The notes beneath the pieces are model-generated. The model was not told the DNA's origin. It saw only the letters and a list, made by a program, of their open reading frames with translations, and searched no databases. This document shows positions 12,037-17,172 of a stretch of DNA of 17,172 bases, piece after piece. The DNA comes from JALQXV01 sp051005235 (lineage in GTDB: Bacteria > Patescibacteriota > Saccharimonadia > Saccharimonadales > 2-12-FULL-41-12), in NCBI GenBank assembly GCA_051005235.1, contig JBPCJO010000018.1, forward strand, positions 1 through 17,172. Direction: 5' to 3'. The translations under genes were made by a program, and so were the position numbers. Position 1 is the first letter of the stretch; each line of letters opens with the position of its first letter.

Positions 12037-12423
12037 CTAACTATTGTCTAAATTTGTCGTGTGTAGCGTATCGACATGATCTGGAGGTGTAATATATTTC
12101 TCGACTACTAGATAATTGCTTTCTGTGCGCACGACACGCTCAATTTTAGGAGTATGATGGCCACTTAGGACTAAAAAATGGCTACGTTTTTTGTGAAGCT
12201 GCTGGTATGCCTCTGACTTGAGTTTTATCCGTTTTCGGCAATTCTCGTCGGAGCATTCGCAGTAAAACTTAATTTCAGGATCTGCATCGGGCAACCATTT
12301 TGTGTGGCCTTGTGATTCTGCTAGCTCTTTAAGTTCTACAAAGCCCTTTGCTATCTTTTCATTAGACTGCCGAAAAAATACCTCATTTTCGGCTAGACGG
12401 CGATCTGACATTGATTGGTTCAT
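12037..12423 (-). CDS. Uncharacterised CxCx4C protein, 128 aa
   Basis: A soluble 128-aa protein. An N-terminal helix (MSDRRLAENEVFFRQSNEKI) is followed by a central KFYCECSDENCRKRIKL motif with Cys55, Cys57 and Cys62, then SEAYQQLHKKRSHFLVLSGH and a strand ESNYLVVEKY. I have seen this overall pattern (ENE-x-FR-x-xNE, CEC-x4-C, Y-x6-R-x-x-F-x-V-x-x-GH, YLVVEK) as a small uncharacterised family in actinobacteria and relatives, without a named function. The CxCx4C plus His could hold a metal. Start is ATG 12423 or ATG 12411, without a clear Shine-Dalgarno. The ATG overlaps the stop of a possible 29-codon ORF (ATGA). Confidence 0.75.
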   Translation of the reverse strand: MNQSMSDRRLAENEVFFRQSNEKIAKGFVELKELAESQGHTKWLPDADPEIKFYCECSDENCRKRIKLKSEAYQQLHKKRSHFLVLSGHHTPKIERVVRTESNYLVVEKYITPPDHVDTLHTTNLDNS

Positions 12424-12509
12424 ACTTTCATAGTAACAGCGTATGCTTTGGTATCCAACCGGTCGAAGACAGCTTTAGCTATACCTTTACGGTTGGGTAC
12501 TACGTCCAT
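12420..12509 (-). CDS. Possible 29-aa leader ORF
   Basis: ATG 12509 opens 29 codons (MDVVPNRKGIAK to TMKV) and its TGA overlaps the ATG of the CxCx4C gene. The frame is also open upstream to TAG near 12590. It has no ribosome binding site and could be a coupling leader peptide, the remnant of a longer gene, or chance. Confidence 0.25.
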   Translation of the reverse strand: MDVVPNRKGIAKAVFDRLDTKAYAVTMKV

Positions 12510-12542
12510 TAAGATCTGAAACCTTGGGCTATCGTTATTACG

Positions 12543-12594
12543 ACACTATAGAATTGGCACCAATGTGTACATAACGGTGCCAATTCTATAGTGT
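12543..12594. repeat. 19-bp perfect inverted repeat at the end of the purD-like gene
   Basis: 12543-12561 is the exact reverse complement of 12576-12594 with a 14-nt loop (AATGTGTACATAAC). The stop codon of the purD-like gene (12588-12586) lies inside the right arm. Neither side has a T-tract, so if it ends transcription it is not a classical intrinsic terminator; it could instead protect or process the mRNA 3' end. Confidence 0.9.
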
Positions 12595-13956
12595 AGGTTT
12601 CGAGACCAGATTTTTAATATACCTTTTTTGGGCAACTTCTTCGCGTTGCTGCAAAGGCAAAGGCCGCCCAAGACCAGCGACGATAGCGGCATCGATTTTA
12701 TGGCGGGCTTGCCAAGGAGTGTCGCCGAGCGCGGATAAACCGACCACTCGTGAGGAACCAACAGTACGGTACTGGTTATCATTTATCTGTTCGGCGGCCG
12801 CAAAACGTAATCGGCACTCCGCGTCGCTAACAGCCTGCGCATCAATCGTAAAGTCGTAGGTCGGCCCCTGGCGGTAACCATAGTCTGGCGAAACTAAGTA
12901 CAGCATTGCTGACGCCAGTTTTTTATAACGGACACTGTCTTCGCGTAATTCACCGAGCGCAATTAATTTGAGTACTTCTCCAAAATCGACATCATCTTCC
13001 ATTAAATCGAGGATATTAATCAGCTCTGGGTCACCGCCGCGGGCATTAATTTCAACAATTTTTAACCCATCTTGAGTTTTAAAAAAAGTCGGGTAAAGAA
13101 CGCCTTTGTAATCGAGGCCACGATCTTTTAGTTCTTGGAGAACACGTTCCATAAGGCTGGCTGCTTCGTCGTAGTCGGCTTGAGACATAAAGGGTAATTG
13201 TTCGCCGTGGGGCATGGTGAATGTTCCCATGCCGCCTGTTCCTGGACCGCTATCGCCATCTTCGCGGTATGGGTAATCGTACGTAACGGGAGGTTTGATC
13301 ATCGTTACGCCATCGGTAAAAAGTTGCAACGTAAATTCATGGCCTTCAATTTTTTCTTGGATCTCGACGCCGGTTTGATTATCTGCATTTAATATGTGCA
13401 AGGCGTAACTCAGGGCTTCCTTAAAAGTATCGAGATGCTTGTCCATTACTTTTACGCCTTTGCCGCCGGTTAGATTACGCGGCTTGATAGCGACTGGCAA
13501 GCCCTCTGATTCAAAGAAAGATATTGCCGCGCCCGCCGCGCTTGAATCTTGCACCATAAAATTAATTGGATTGTAGCCAGGGTCGATTTTGTCTATAATT
13601 TCTCGCAAGTAAAACTTGTCCCACTCTATTCGGGCGGTTGCCTTGTCTGGGCAGGGCAGCAGCAAGTCTGGCATTTGTTTGTCGGCCACCCGCTGCTTAA
13701 TCACGTCTACAACGCCGGCGGCCAGGGCGTCATCAAAGTTCGTGATAAACATATCGGGCTTTAGAGCTTGGGCCAGGTCGGCAATGTGCTCAACATCTGT
13801 TATGCTGTCGACCAGATGGATCTGGCCGCCACTAGCTTTGGCTTTTTCGACTAATCCTGGATTTTGCCACTGACCTACAACGTGCAGTGTATGCTCGGGC
13901 AAGCGGTCAGCCAGAGCCTCGTCCCGCCCCATATGACCAAGCAGCATTATTTCCAT
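12586..13956 (-). CDS. PurD-like ATP-grasp ligase (divergent phosphoribosylamine-glycine ligase)
   Basis: The 456-aa product has the GAR synthetase layout. A diverged N-domain begins MEIMLLGHMGRDEALADRL (canonical GSGGREHAL). An ATP-grasp domain has LPVAIKPRNLTGGKGVKVMD (canonical VVKADGLAAGKGV), SGPGTGGMGTFTMP (canonical GPNTGGMG) and IVEINARGGDPE (canonical VIEFNARFGDPE). A C-terminal domain with VGSSRVVGLSALGDT completes it. GAR synthetase joins phosphoribosylamine and glycine in purine synthesis. The N-domain and glycine-side residues are changed, no other purine gene is nearby, and such small genomes usually lack the pathway, so another amine or acid substrate is possible. Its ATG overlaps the stop of the upstream membrane-protein gene (TAATG), so the two are co-translated. 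It ends in a 19-bp inverted repeat. Confidence 0.85.
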   Translation of the reverse strand: MEIMLLGHMGRDEALADRLPEHTLHVVGQWQNPGLVEKAKASGGQIHLVDSITDVEHIADLAQALKPDMFITNFDDALAAGVVDVIKQRVADKQMPDLLLPCPDKATARIEWDKFYLREIIDKIDPGYNPINFMVQDSSAAGAAISFFESEGLPVAIKPRNLTGGKGVKVMDKHLDTFKEALSYALHILNADNQTGVEIQEKIEGHEFTLQLFTDGVTMIKPPVTYDYPYREDGDSGPGTGGMGTFTMPHGEQLPFMSQADYDEAASLMERVLQELKDRGLDYKGVLYPTFFKTQDGLKIVEINARGGDPELINILDLMEDDVDFGEVLKLIALGELREDSVRYKKLASAMLYLVSPDYGYRQGPTYDFTIDAQAVSDAECRLRFAAAEQINDNQYRTVGSSRVVGLSALGDTPWQARHKIDAAIVAGLGRPLPLQQREEVAQKRYIKNLVSKPTL

Positions 13957-14522
13957 TACGTCCGGTCGATAGCGTCGAGTGGATGGTTGGGTTTGCGGCG
14001 GACCACATTATATCCGGCAATTACAATTATCATGCTTAAAACCCATAGGCCGACGAGTGTTTTGCTAATCCAACTAATTTGATGTTCGGTGTCTTTGAGG
14101 GAGCGGCCACCAAGTACGTAATAATCACCACCCTGAACGCTGACTGAAGCGATGCGTACACCTTGCTTAGGCTCCCAAGTCACACGGTTTATTTTATGGT
14201 CTTTAGCGGCAGATAGTACACCAATTGGCACTTGCGGAATTTCGTTATCGAGGTGGCCATTGCCGGTAACAACTTTGCCAAACTGATCGTAAATAATAAT
14301 AAAGGGCGCCATATTGCGTTCCATATCAATATAGCCTGGTACCAAATCTTCTGGTTTTCGGCCTTGGCCCAAGTCCCGCGCTACATCATTAACCATAGCT
14401 TCTTGTGGCTGATTGGCTGCCTGCCGAAGTGATTGTTGGGTTACAACATAGATTAGACCTGCTTCTACAGTGATAAATAACGCCAAACCTATCCAGAATG
14501 TCCGCTTTTTCAAGAAACTCAT
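13956..14522 (-). CDS. Membrane-anchored sensor-like protein without output domain
   Basis: A 188-aa protein with two spans (about 10-30 and 152-172) flanking an extracytoplasmic domain of about 120 residues: DVARDLGQGRKPEDLVPGYI, then MAPFIIIYDQFGKVVTGNG, IPQVPIGVL, RVTWEPKQGVRIASV and YYVLGGRSLKDTEHQ. This resembles periplasmic input domains of sensor kinases, but only about 16 residues follow the second span, so there is no kinase, HAMP or other output module. It sits directly upstream of the purD-like gene with a TAATG overlap, suggesting joint function. The start ATG 14522 has AAAGG only 1 nt away, too close for a normal ribosome binding site. I do not know the ligand. Confidence 0.75.
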   Translation of the reverse strand: MSFLKKRTFWIGLALFITVEAGLIYVVTQQSLRQAANQPQEAMVNDVARDLGQGRKPEDLVPGYIDMERNMAPFIIIYDQFGKVVTGNGHLDNEIPQVPIGVLSAAKDHKINRVTWEPKQGVRIASVSVQGGDYYVLGGRSLKDTEHQISWISKTLVGLWVLSMIIVIAGYNVVRRKPNHPLDAIDRT

Positions 14523-14550
14523 ACCTTTAAGATACTACGTTTTACCAAAT

Positions 14551-14655
14551 TTAACATTTATTAATAGTATTTGTTGCAACTGGTTTCAAAACTCCCCAGC
14601 CATACTGCTGCTGCGAAGTAACCATGTCTTTGTTAGTACTATACTTCGACTTCAT
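14551..14655 (-). CDS. Possible 34-aa ORF
   Basis: ATG 14655 begins MKSKYSTNKDMVTSQQQYGW and stops at TAA 14553-14551, 29 nt before the sensor-like gene. The start codon lies inside the inverted repeat 14634-14686. There is no ribosome binding site and no known motif. It may be a leader peptide for the sensor/purD operon or chance. Confidence 0.25.
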   Translation of the reverse strand: MKSKYSTNKDMVTSQQQYGWGVLKPVATNTINKC

Positions 14656-14686
14656 TAAAATTTAATGAAACGCAGGTATAGTACTA
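14634..14686. repeat. 53-bp near-palindrome (11-bp and 9-bp nested perfect arms)
   Basis: TAGTACTATAC (14634-14644) pairs with 14676-14686, and, in the same register, TTCATTAAA (14651-14659) pairs with 14661-14669, with a mostly unpaired 6-nt internal loop on each side and a single central base. It lies between the 46-aa gene and the sensor/purD operon and contains the start codon of the possible 34-aa ORF. No T-tract follows. Confidence 0.85.
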
Positions 14687-14737
14687 CATAAGGTATGCAT
14701 TGAGCTGATAGGCTACCAGTAGAGTCAAGTTTCATTC

Positions 14738-14878
14738 TTAGGCGTTTAACCCGATGGCTTTGTCTAGTAATGTCCATTGTTGATGGTTTGGTAGGTAAAC
14801 GTACACTAAGCTGTCTTCGCCCAGACCGTAAATCTTGGGAGTGTCTATCACCAGTTGTATAATCTTAGGCCTGTCCAT
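14738..14878 (-). CDS. Small unknown protein, 46 aa
   Basis: ATG 14878 opens 46 codons (MDRPKIIQLVIDTPKIYGLG, then SLVYVYLPNHQQW, ending IGLNA) to TAA 14740-14738. The alternating hydrophobic residues suggest a small beta-rich fold. A GGAG 8 nt upstream is a fitting Shine-Dalgarno, and a TATAAT sits a few bases further up, so the leader would be at most a few bases. No membrane span, and no family that I know. It stands alone between the GNAT gene and the inverted repeat at 14634. Confidence 0.6.
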   Translation of the reverse strand: MDRPKIIQLVIDTPKIYGLGEDSLVYVYLPNHQQWTLLDKAIGLNA

Positions 14879-14890
14879 AAATGTGCTCCA

Positions 14891-14896
14891 ATTATA
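14891..14896 (-). promoter_or_regulatory. -10 box of the 46-aa gene
   Basis: Perfect TATAAT on the minus strand, 12 nt before ATG 14878. Transcription from here would start only about 5 nt before the ATG, cutting off the GGAG motif, so either this promoter or that ribosome binding site is used, not both. No clear -35. Confidence 0.45.
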
Positions 14897-14965
14897 TGTA
14901 ATAACTGTAGTAAAGTGGCGTTTTTATTGCTGTTAAATAGCTAACCACAAAACTAGGCAAAAAAA

Positions 14966-15469
14966 TTATTGTTCTTGAGTGAAAATGTATGAGTTAGTTT
15001 TTTCTTTGGTAACCACAAAGTTTAATTTTTTGATAAGCTTCACCGAAGCAGTATTAGACTTTTTAATCTCAGCGGTTATTACTTGAAATCCTAAGGCTTC
15101 CCGCCCGTAATTGGCCAATGCTTCAAGCGCTATAAACGCGTAACCCCGTCTTTGATATTTATTTAGCACTTCACAGCCAATTTCGGCAGTTCTGGGTTGC
15201 TTTTCTCGAGGATAAAGATCGGCAATTCCCACAAAAACAGAATGGTGATGAATAGCGGTGTGAATCGTACCTGGATTATTGCGGTCTTCACGGTTTCGGA
15301 TTTGGTTGAATTGGTTAAAACGTTGATAGTCTGGTGCATCGTAATCGTTTGGTGGCGCAGGGTGGCCAAACGGCCGTAATGCCATGAACCGCTCGACATC
15401 ATCTTCTTCGGTAATACTCCTTAAAACAACAAAAGGGGCCCGGGTAGGTATAGAAAGCCGCTCACTCAT
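14966..15469 (-). CDS. GNAT-family N-acetyltransferase (RimJ/RimL type)
   Basis: A 167-aa GNAT domain. An N-terminal strand (APFVVLRSITEEDDVERFM) leads to the core AEIGCEVLNKYQRRGYAFIA (about 107-126), where Q-R-R-G-Y-A is the acetyl-CoA pyrophosphate loop (Q/R-x-x-G-x-A/G). This is followed by ALEALANYGREALGFQVITA and NTASVKLIKKLNF, the typical RimJ/L ending (N-x-x-S-x-x-x-x-x-K-x-G/N-F). It would transfer acetyl groups from acetyl-CoA to a protein N-terminus, an antibiotic or a small amine; the acceptor cannot be read. A TTGATT-17-TATTAA promoter ends 6 nt before the ATG, so the mRNA is probably leaderless. Monocistronic as far as can be seen. Confidence 0.9.
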   Translation of the reverse strand: MSERLSIPTRAPFVVLRSITEEDDVERFMALRPFGHPAPPNDYDAPDYQRFNQFNQIRNREDRNNPGTIHTAIHHHSVFVGIADLYPREKQPRTAEIGCEVLNKYQRRGYAFIALEALANYGREALGFQVITAEIKKSNTASVKLIKKLNFVVTKEKTNSYIFTQEQ

Positions 15470-15475
15470 ACCATA

Positions 15476-15504
15476 TTAATACCATAAAAATGCGATACAA
15501 TCAA
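15476..15504 (-). promoter_or_regulatory. Promoter of the GNAT gene (leaderless)
   Basis: On the minus strand TTGATT (15504-15499) and TATTAA (15481-15476) are 17 nt apart. The -10 ends 6 nt before ATG 15469, which places the start of the mRNA at the ATG itself. Confidence 0.6.
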
Positions 15505-15532
15505 AATTGTCGAAGTCGGTTGTGCTGAGGGC

Positions 15533-15754
15533 TTACCTCAACCTGCTTAAGTACTCCATAGTAACTTTTAGCCATTTTTTATCTTCACTATTAGAATCAT
15601 CAAAAAAGTTTCTTGCGTTATTGCGCTTGTCAGTTGGCTGGTCGCCCTGGGATAAGTATTTGGAGTATCGTTTGGTGGAACCGTTAGGGCGTGATAATAA
15701 ACGCAAGGCTTTAGCCTGCTGACGCTTTAGTATTTCATCGGTTTTAACACTCAT
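15533..15754 (-). CDS. Small basic protein of unknown function, 73 aa
   Basis: From ATG 15754 (GTG 15757 is a further option) the frame encodes 73 residues, rich in Lys, Arg and Asn: TDEILKRQQAKALRLLSRPN, a YSKYLSQGDQPTDKRNNARN middle and KKWLKVTMEYLSRLR at the end. It is probably helical and soluble, with no known motif. A GGGAG lies about 12 nt upstream. It is divergent from the Crp/Fnr-type gene, sharing a 127-nt intergenic region with a CRP-like site. The frame on the opposite strand (15507-15722) looks less protein-like. Confidence 0.5.
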   Translation of the reverse strand: MSVKTDEILKRQQAKALRLLSRPNGSTKRYSKYLSQGDQPTDKRNNARNFFDDSNSEDKKWLKVTMEYLSRLR

Positions 15755-15833
15755 CACAAGACTCGCTCCCTACGCATAATCTTAACTATCTCCCCTGACA
15801 ATTAGTACTGTAAACCTTTAATGAATTTACTTC

Positions 15834-15849
15834 TGTGTCTGTAATCACA
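15834..15849. promoter_or_regulatory. Crp-type operator TGTGT-N6-TCACA
   Basis: TGTGTCTGTAATCACA matches the CRP consensus TGTGA-N6-TCACA in nine of ten half-site bases. Its centre is about 40 bp upstream of the predicted start of the Crp/Fnr-type gene at 15882, the class II activator position. The encoded regulator keeps the recognition-helix residues (R, E and R) that read TGTGA in CRP. Confidence 0.7.
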
Positions 15850-15869
15850 TTATTGTTCAAATATAAGCG

Positions 15870-15875
15870 TATACT
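15870..15875 (+). promoter_or_regulatory. -10 box of the Crp/Fnr-type gene (leaderless)
   Basis: TATACT ends 6 nt before ATG 15882, so transcription should start at the ATG. There is no -35 consensus; the CRP-like site at 15834-15849 overlaps the -35 position, as in activator-dependent promoters. Confidence 0.6.
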
Positions 15876-15881
15876 ATAAGT

Positions 15882-16544
15882 ATGGCCAATATGAATCTTA
15901 ATCGGGATGTTAGGGAAAGTATAGATGCGCATTTTAGCGATGGAGTCTTAAAACACTTCTTAAAAGATGAAATTATTGTCCAGGGTAACGAACAGCCAAA
16001 GGGTGTGTATTTGATCCAGTCGGGTTACGTAAAAGCCTATTCTATATCTCAAAAGGGTCAGCAAAACCTGTTATTAGTACACGGGGCAAATGAAATTATG
16101 CCGTTGCCGTGGGCGCTGGACGGGCTGCAAAAGATGGGTATATTTTACGAAGCTATGTCTAAAGTTAGCGTCCTCAGAACGTCAAAAGATGATTTGCGGT
16201 CTGCCATGGGGACTAACTCCTGGTTAACCGAGCAAATGTTACGCCAATTAGTAAATACATTTACCGTTTATGCGCAAAGAATCCAGAGTTTGGGGTACCG
16301 TTTGCCCCGAGAACGGGTCATTGCGTGCTTGTTAGACCTCAACACGCGGTTTGGCGAAAAAGAGGGTGATTATATCGTAATTAAAGCTCCGATAACTCAT
16401 CAAGATATCGCCGACTCGATAAATGTGACCCGAGAGACAGCCAGCCGGGCATTGACCCAACTTTTCAAAGAAAAGTTAGTAGACCAAAAAGACCATCTTT
16501 TTATAATCAAAGACGAGCAGAAGCTACAGGCTGAGCTGAGCTAG
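15882..16544 (+). CDS. Crp/Fnr-family transcription regulator
   Basis: A 220-aa protein with an N-terminal cupin-like cNMP-binding-type domain (about 20-120, including EIIVQGNEQPKGVYLIQSGY), a long dimer helix (about 125-155, LRQLVNTFTVYAQRIQSLGY) and a winged HTH (about 160-215: THQDIADSINVTRETASRAL, then EKLVDQKDHLFII). The phosphate-binding cassette of cAMP-responsive members (FGE-x-x-L-x-x-x-x-x-RSA) is absent (HGANEIMPLPWALDGLQ instead), and no Cys cluster for an Fnr iron-sulfur centre is seen, so the effector is unknown. The recognition helix TRETASRAL keeps the R-E-x-x-x-R set of CRP (SRETVGRIL). A CRP-type operator sits at its own promoter, so autoregulation is likely. No Shine-Dalgarno: leaderless start behind TATACT. 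Confidence 0.93.
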   Translation: MANMNLNRDVRESIDAHFSDGVLKHFLKDEIIVQGNEQPKGVYLIQSGYVKAYSISQKGQQNLLLVHGANEIMPLPWALDGLQKMGIFYEAMSKVSVLRTSKDDLRSAMGTNSWLTEQMLRQLVNTFTVYAQRIQSLGYRLPRERVIACLLDLNTRFGEKEGDYIVIKAPITHQDIADSINVTRETASRALTQLFKEKLVDQKDHLFIIKDEQKLQAELS

Positions 16545-16581
16545 ACTCTAAGCCTATTAAATGATTGTGCGTTTTTATTGA

Positions 16582-16587
16582 TATGAT
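16582..16587 (+). promoter_or_regulatory. -10 box of the SDR gene (leaderless)
   Basis: TATGAT ends 6 nt before ATG 16594, the same spacing as in front of the Crp/Fnr-type and GNAT genes. No Shine-Dalgarno is present and the -35 is weak. Confidence 0.45.
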
Positions 16588-16593
16588 GATGAC

Positions 16594-17172
16594 ATGAAGA
16601 TACTCGTAATTGGCGGCAGCCATGGTGTTGGTAAAAAGATTGCTGAGCGGGCGCTTGAGCTAGGGCATACCGTCACTATCTTTTCGCGCAACCCGGCTCG
16701 CGTGGGTATTGAGCACTCTAATCTTCGCCTGCACCCCGGTGATGTTCTTGATGGCCAATCCGTCAAGCAGGCCGTTAACGGCCAGGATGCGGTAATTTGC
16801 GCATTGGGTCTGCCGACCCGCCTGGCAGCTGGCCCGCCGTTCGCGGAGCGCTCCTATATCTTGTCGGGCGGGACAAATAATATTCTGCAGGCAATGACTG
16901 CCGAGGGCGCGCGCCGGTTTATGTGCGTAACGGCGATTGGCACCGGCAAGAGCGTAAACCAATGTACAACAGTTGCCCGCTTAAGTCTAAGGGTCGGTCT
17001 AAGATGGCTTTTTATAGAAAAAGACCGCCAAGAAGAGTTAATAAAAAGCAGCGGCCTTGACTGGACGATTATTCGCCCCACCGCCTTAACCAACGGCCGC
17101 GAAAGAGGTGCCAAAGAAACCAAAGTAGGAGAAAAATTACGCTCCGGTATTTTAACGCAAGTCTCGCGGGCC
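16594..17172 (+). CDS. NAD(P)-binding atypical short-chain dehydrogenase (partial, C-terminus missing)
   Basis: ATG 16594 opens a frame of 193 codons that runs off the window. The N-terminus MKILVIGGSHGVGKKIAERA is a Rossmann dinucleotide-binding motif (G-x-x-G-x-x-G). It is followed by VTIFSRNPARV (the basic residue after the second strand suggests NADP), PGDVLDGQSVKQAVNGQDAV, CVTAIGTGKS, and DWTIIRPTALTNG, the hallmark of atypical SDRs of the NmrA-like/NAD(P)H-binding group (usually about 210-220 aa). Members are oxidoreductases, flavin or quinone reductases, or redox-sensing proteins; the substrate cannot be told. It lies 49 nt downstream of the Crp/Fnr-type gene with its own -10 box. Confidence 0.88.
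   Translation, partial: MKILVIGGSHGVGKKIAERALELGHTVTIFSRNPARVGIEHSNLRLHPGDVLDGQSVKQAVNGQDAVICALGLPTRLAAGPPFAERSYILSGGTNNILQAMTAEGARRFMCVTAIGTGKSVNQCTTVARLSLRVGLRWLFIEKDRQEELIKSSGLDWTIIRPTALTNGRERGAKETKVGEKLRSGILTQVSRA

Noticed and set aside
14470..14658. Rightward 62-codon frame over the start of the sensor-like gene
   Set aside because: Antisense shadow with no promoter or ribosome binding site; Ile/Asn/Phe-rich by composition only.
15507..15722. Rightward 71-codon frame opposite the 73-aa gene
   Set aside because: No ribosome binding site or promoter; the leftward frame has a better start and more protein-like composition.
1..17172. CRISPR array, insertion sequence or rRNA
   Set aside because: No spaced direct repeats of CRISPR type, no transposase gene and no rRNA-like stretch were seen; only the left-edge HTH gene could belong to a mobile element.

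Overview
The window reads as chromosomal DNA of a Candidatus Saccharibacteria (TM7) or closely related CPR/Patescibacteria bacterium. This is inferred from the gene mix, not from a marker gene: a LysM-Rpf lytic transglycosylase, DUF4383 and DUF1003 membrane proteins, a short ComEC, lamin-tail-domain surface proteins, many very small proteins, and many start codons placed directly behind a -10 box. The standard code fits; no in-frame TGA has to be read through.

Layout. 1-660: the start of a leftward HTH (MerR/excisionase-like) gene running off the edge, a weak divergent small ORF, and a leftward CAU tRNA with its own terminator. 681-5075: rightward FtsB/DivIC-like septum protein, then a secreted HNH nuclease, a ComEC channel lacking its usual C-terminal nuclease domain, and a surface protein with two lamin-tail-like domains plus four 25-residue cysteine repeats. 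These last three look like one DNA capture, cleavage and import unit. A perfect 23-bp inverted repeat covers the ribosome binding site and start codon of the nuclease. 5088-6586: one long acidic protein of unknown function, split by a frameshift at a run of ten A. 6567-9300 (leftward): polytopic membrane protein, 84-aa protein, PAS histidine kinase and CheY-like regulator in one tight operon.

9451-10875: promoter and secreted LysM-Rpf protein (apparently starting at ATC), then DUF4383, ending in a bidirectional terminator. 10874-14878 (leftward): a 53-aa membrane peptide, DUF1003, a small gene with a probable frameshift, a CxCx4C protein, a PurD-like ATP-grasp ligase coupled to a membrane-anchored sensor-like protein, and a 46-aa protein. 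Three more long perfect inverted repeats without T-tracts punctuate this stretch. 14966-17172: leftward GNAT acetyltransferase and a 73-aa basic protein, then a rightward Crp/Fnr regulator with a near-consensus CRP operator at its own promoter, then the start of an atypical SDR running off the right edge.

The most distinctive points are the ComEC/HNH/lamin-tail locus with its occluded RBS, the family of long inverted repeats at gene boundaries, the CRP-site autoregulation model, the ATC start, and the two frameshifts. All functions are read from sequence motifs by eye; no database or folding computation was run.
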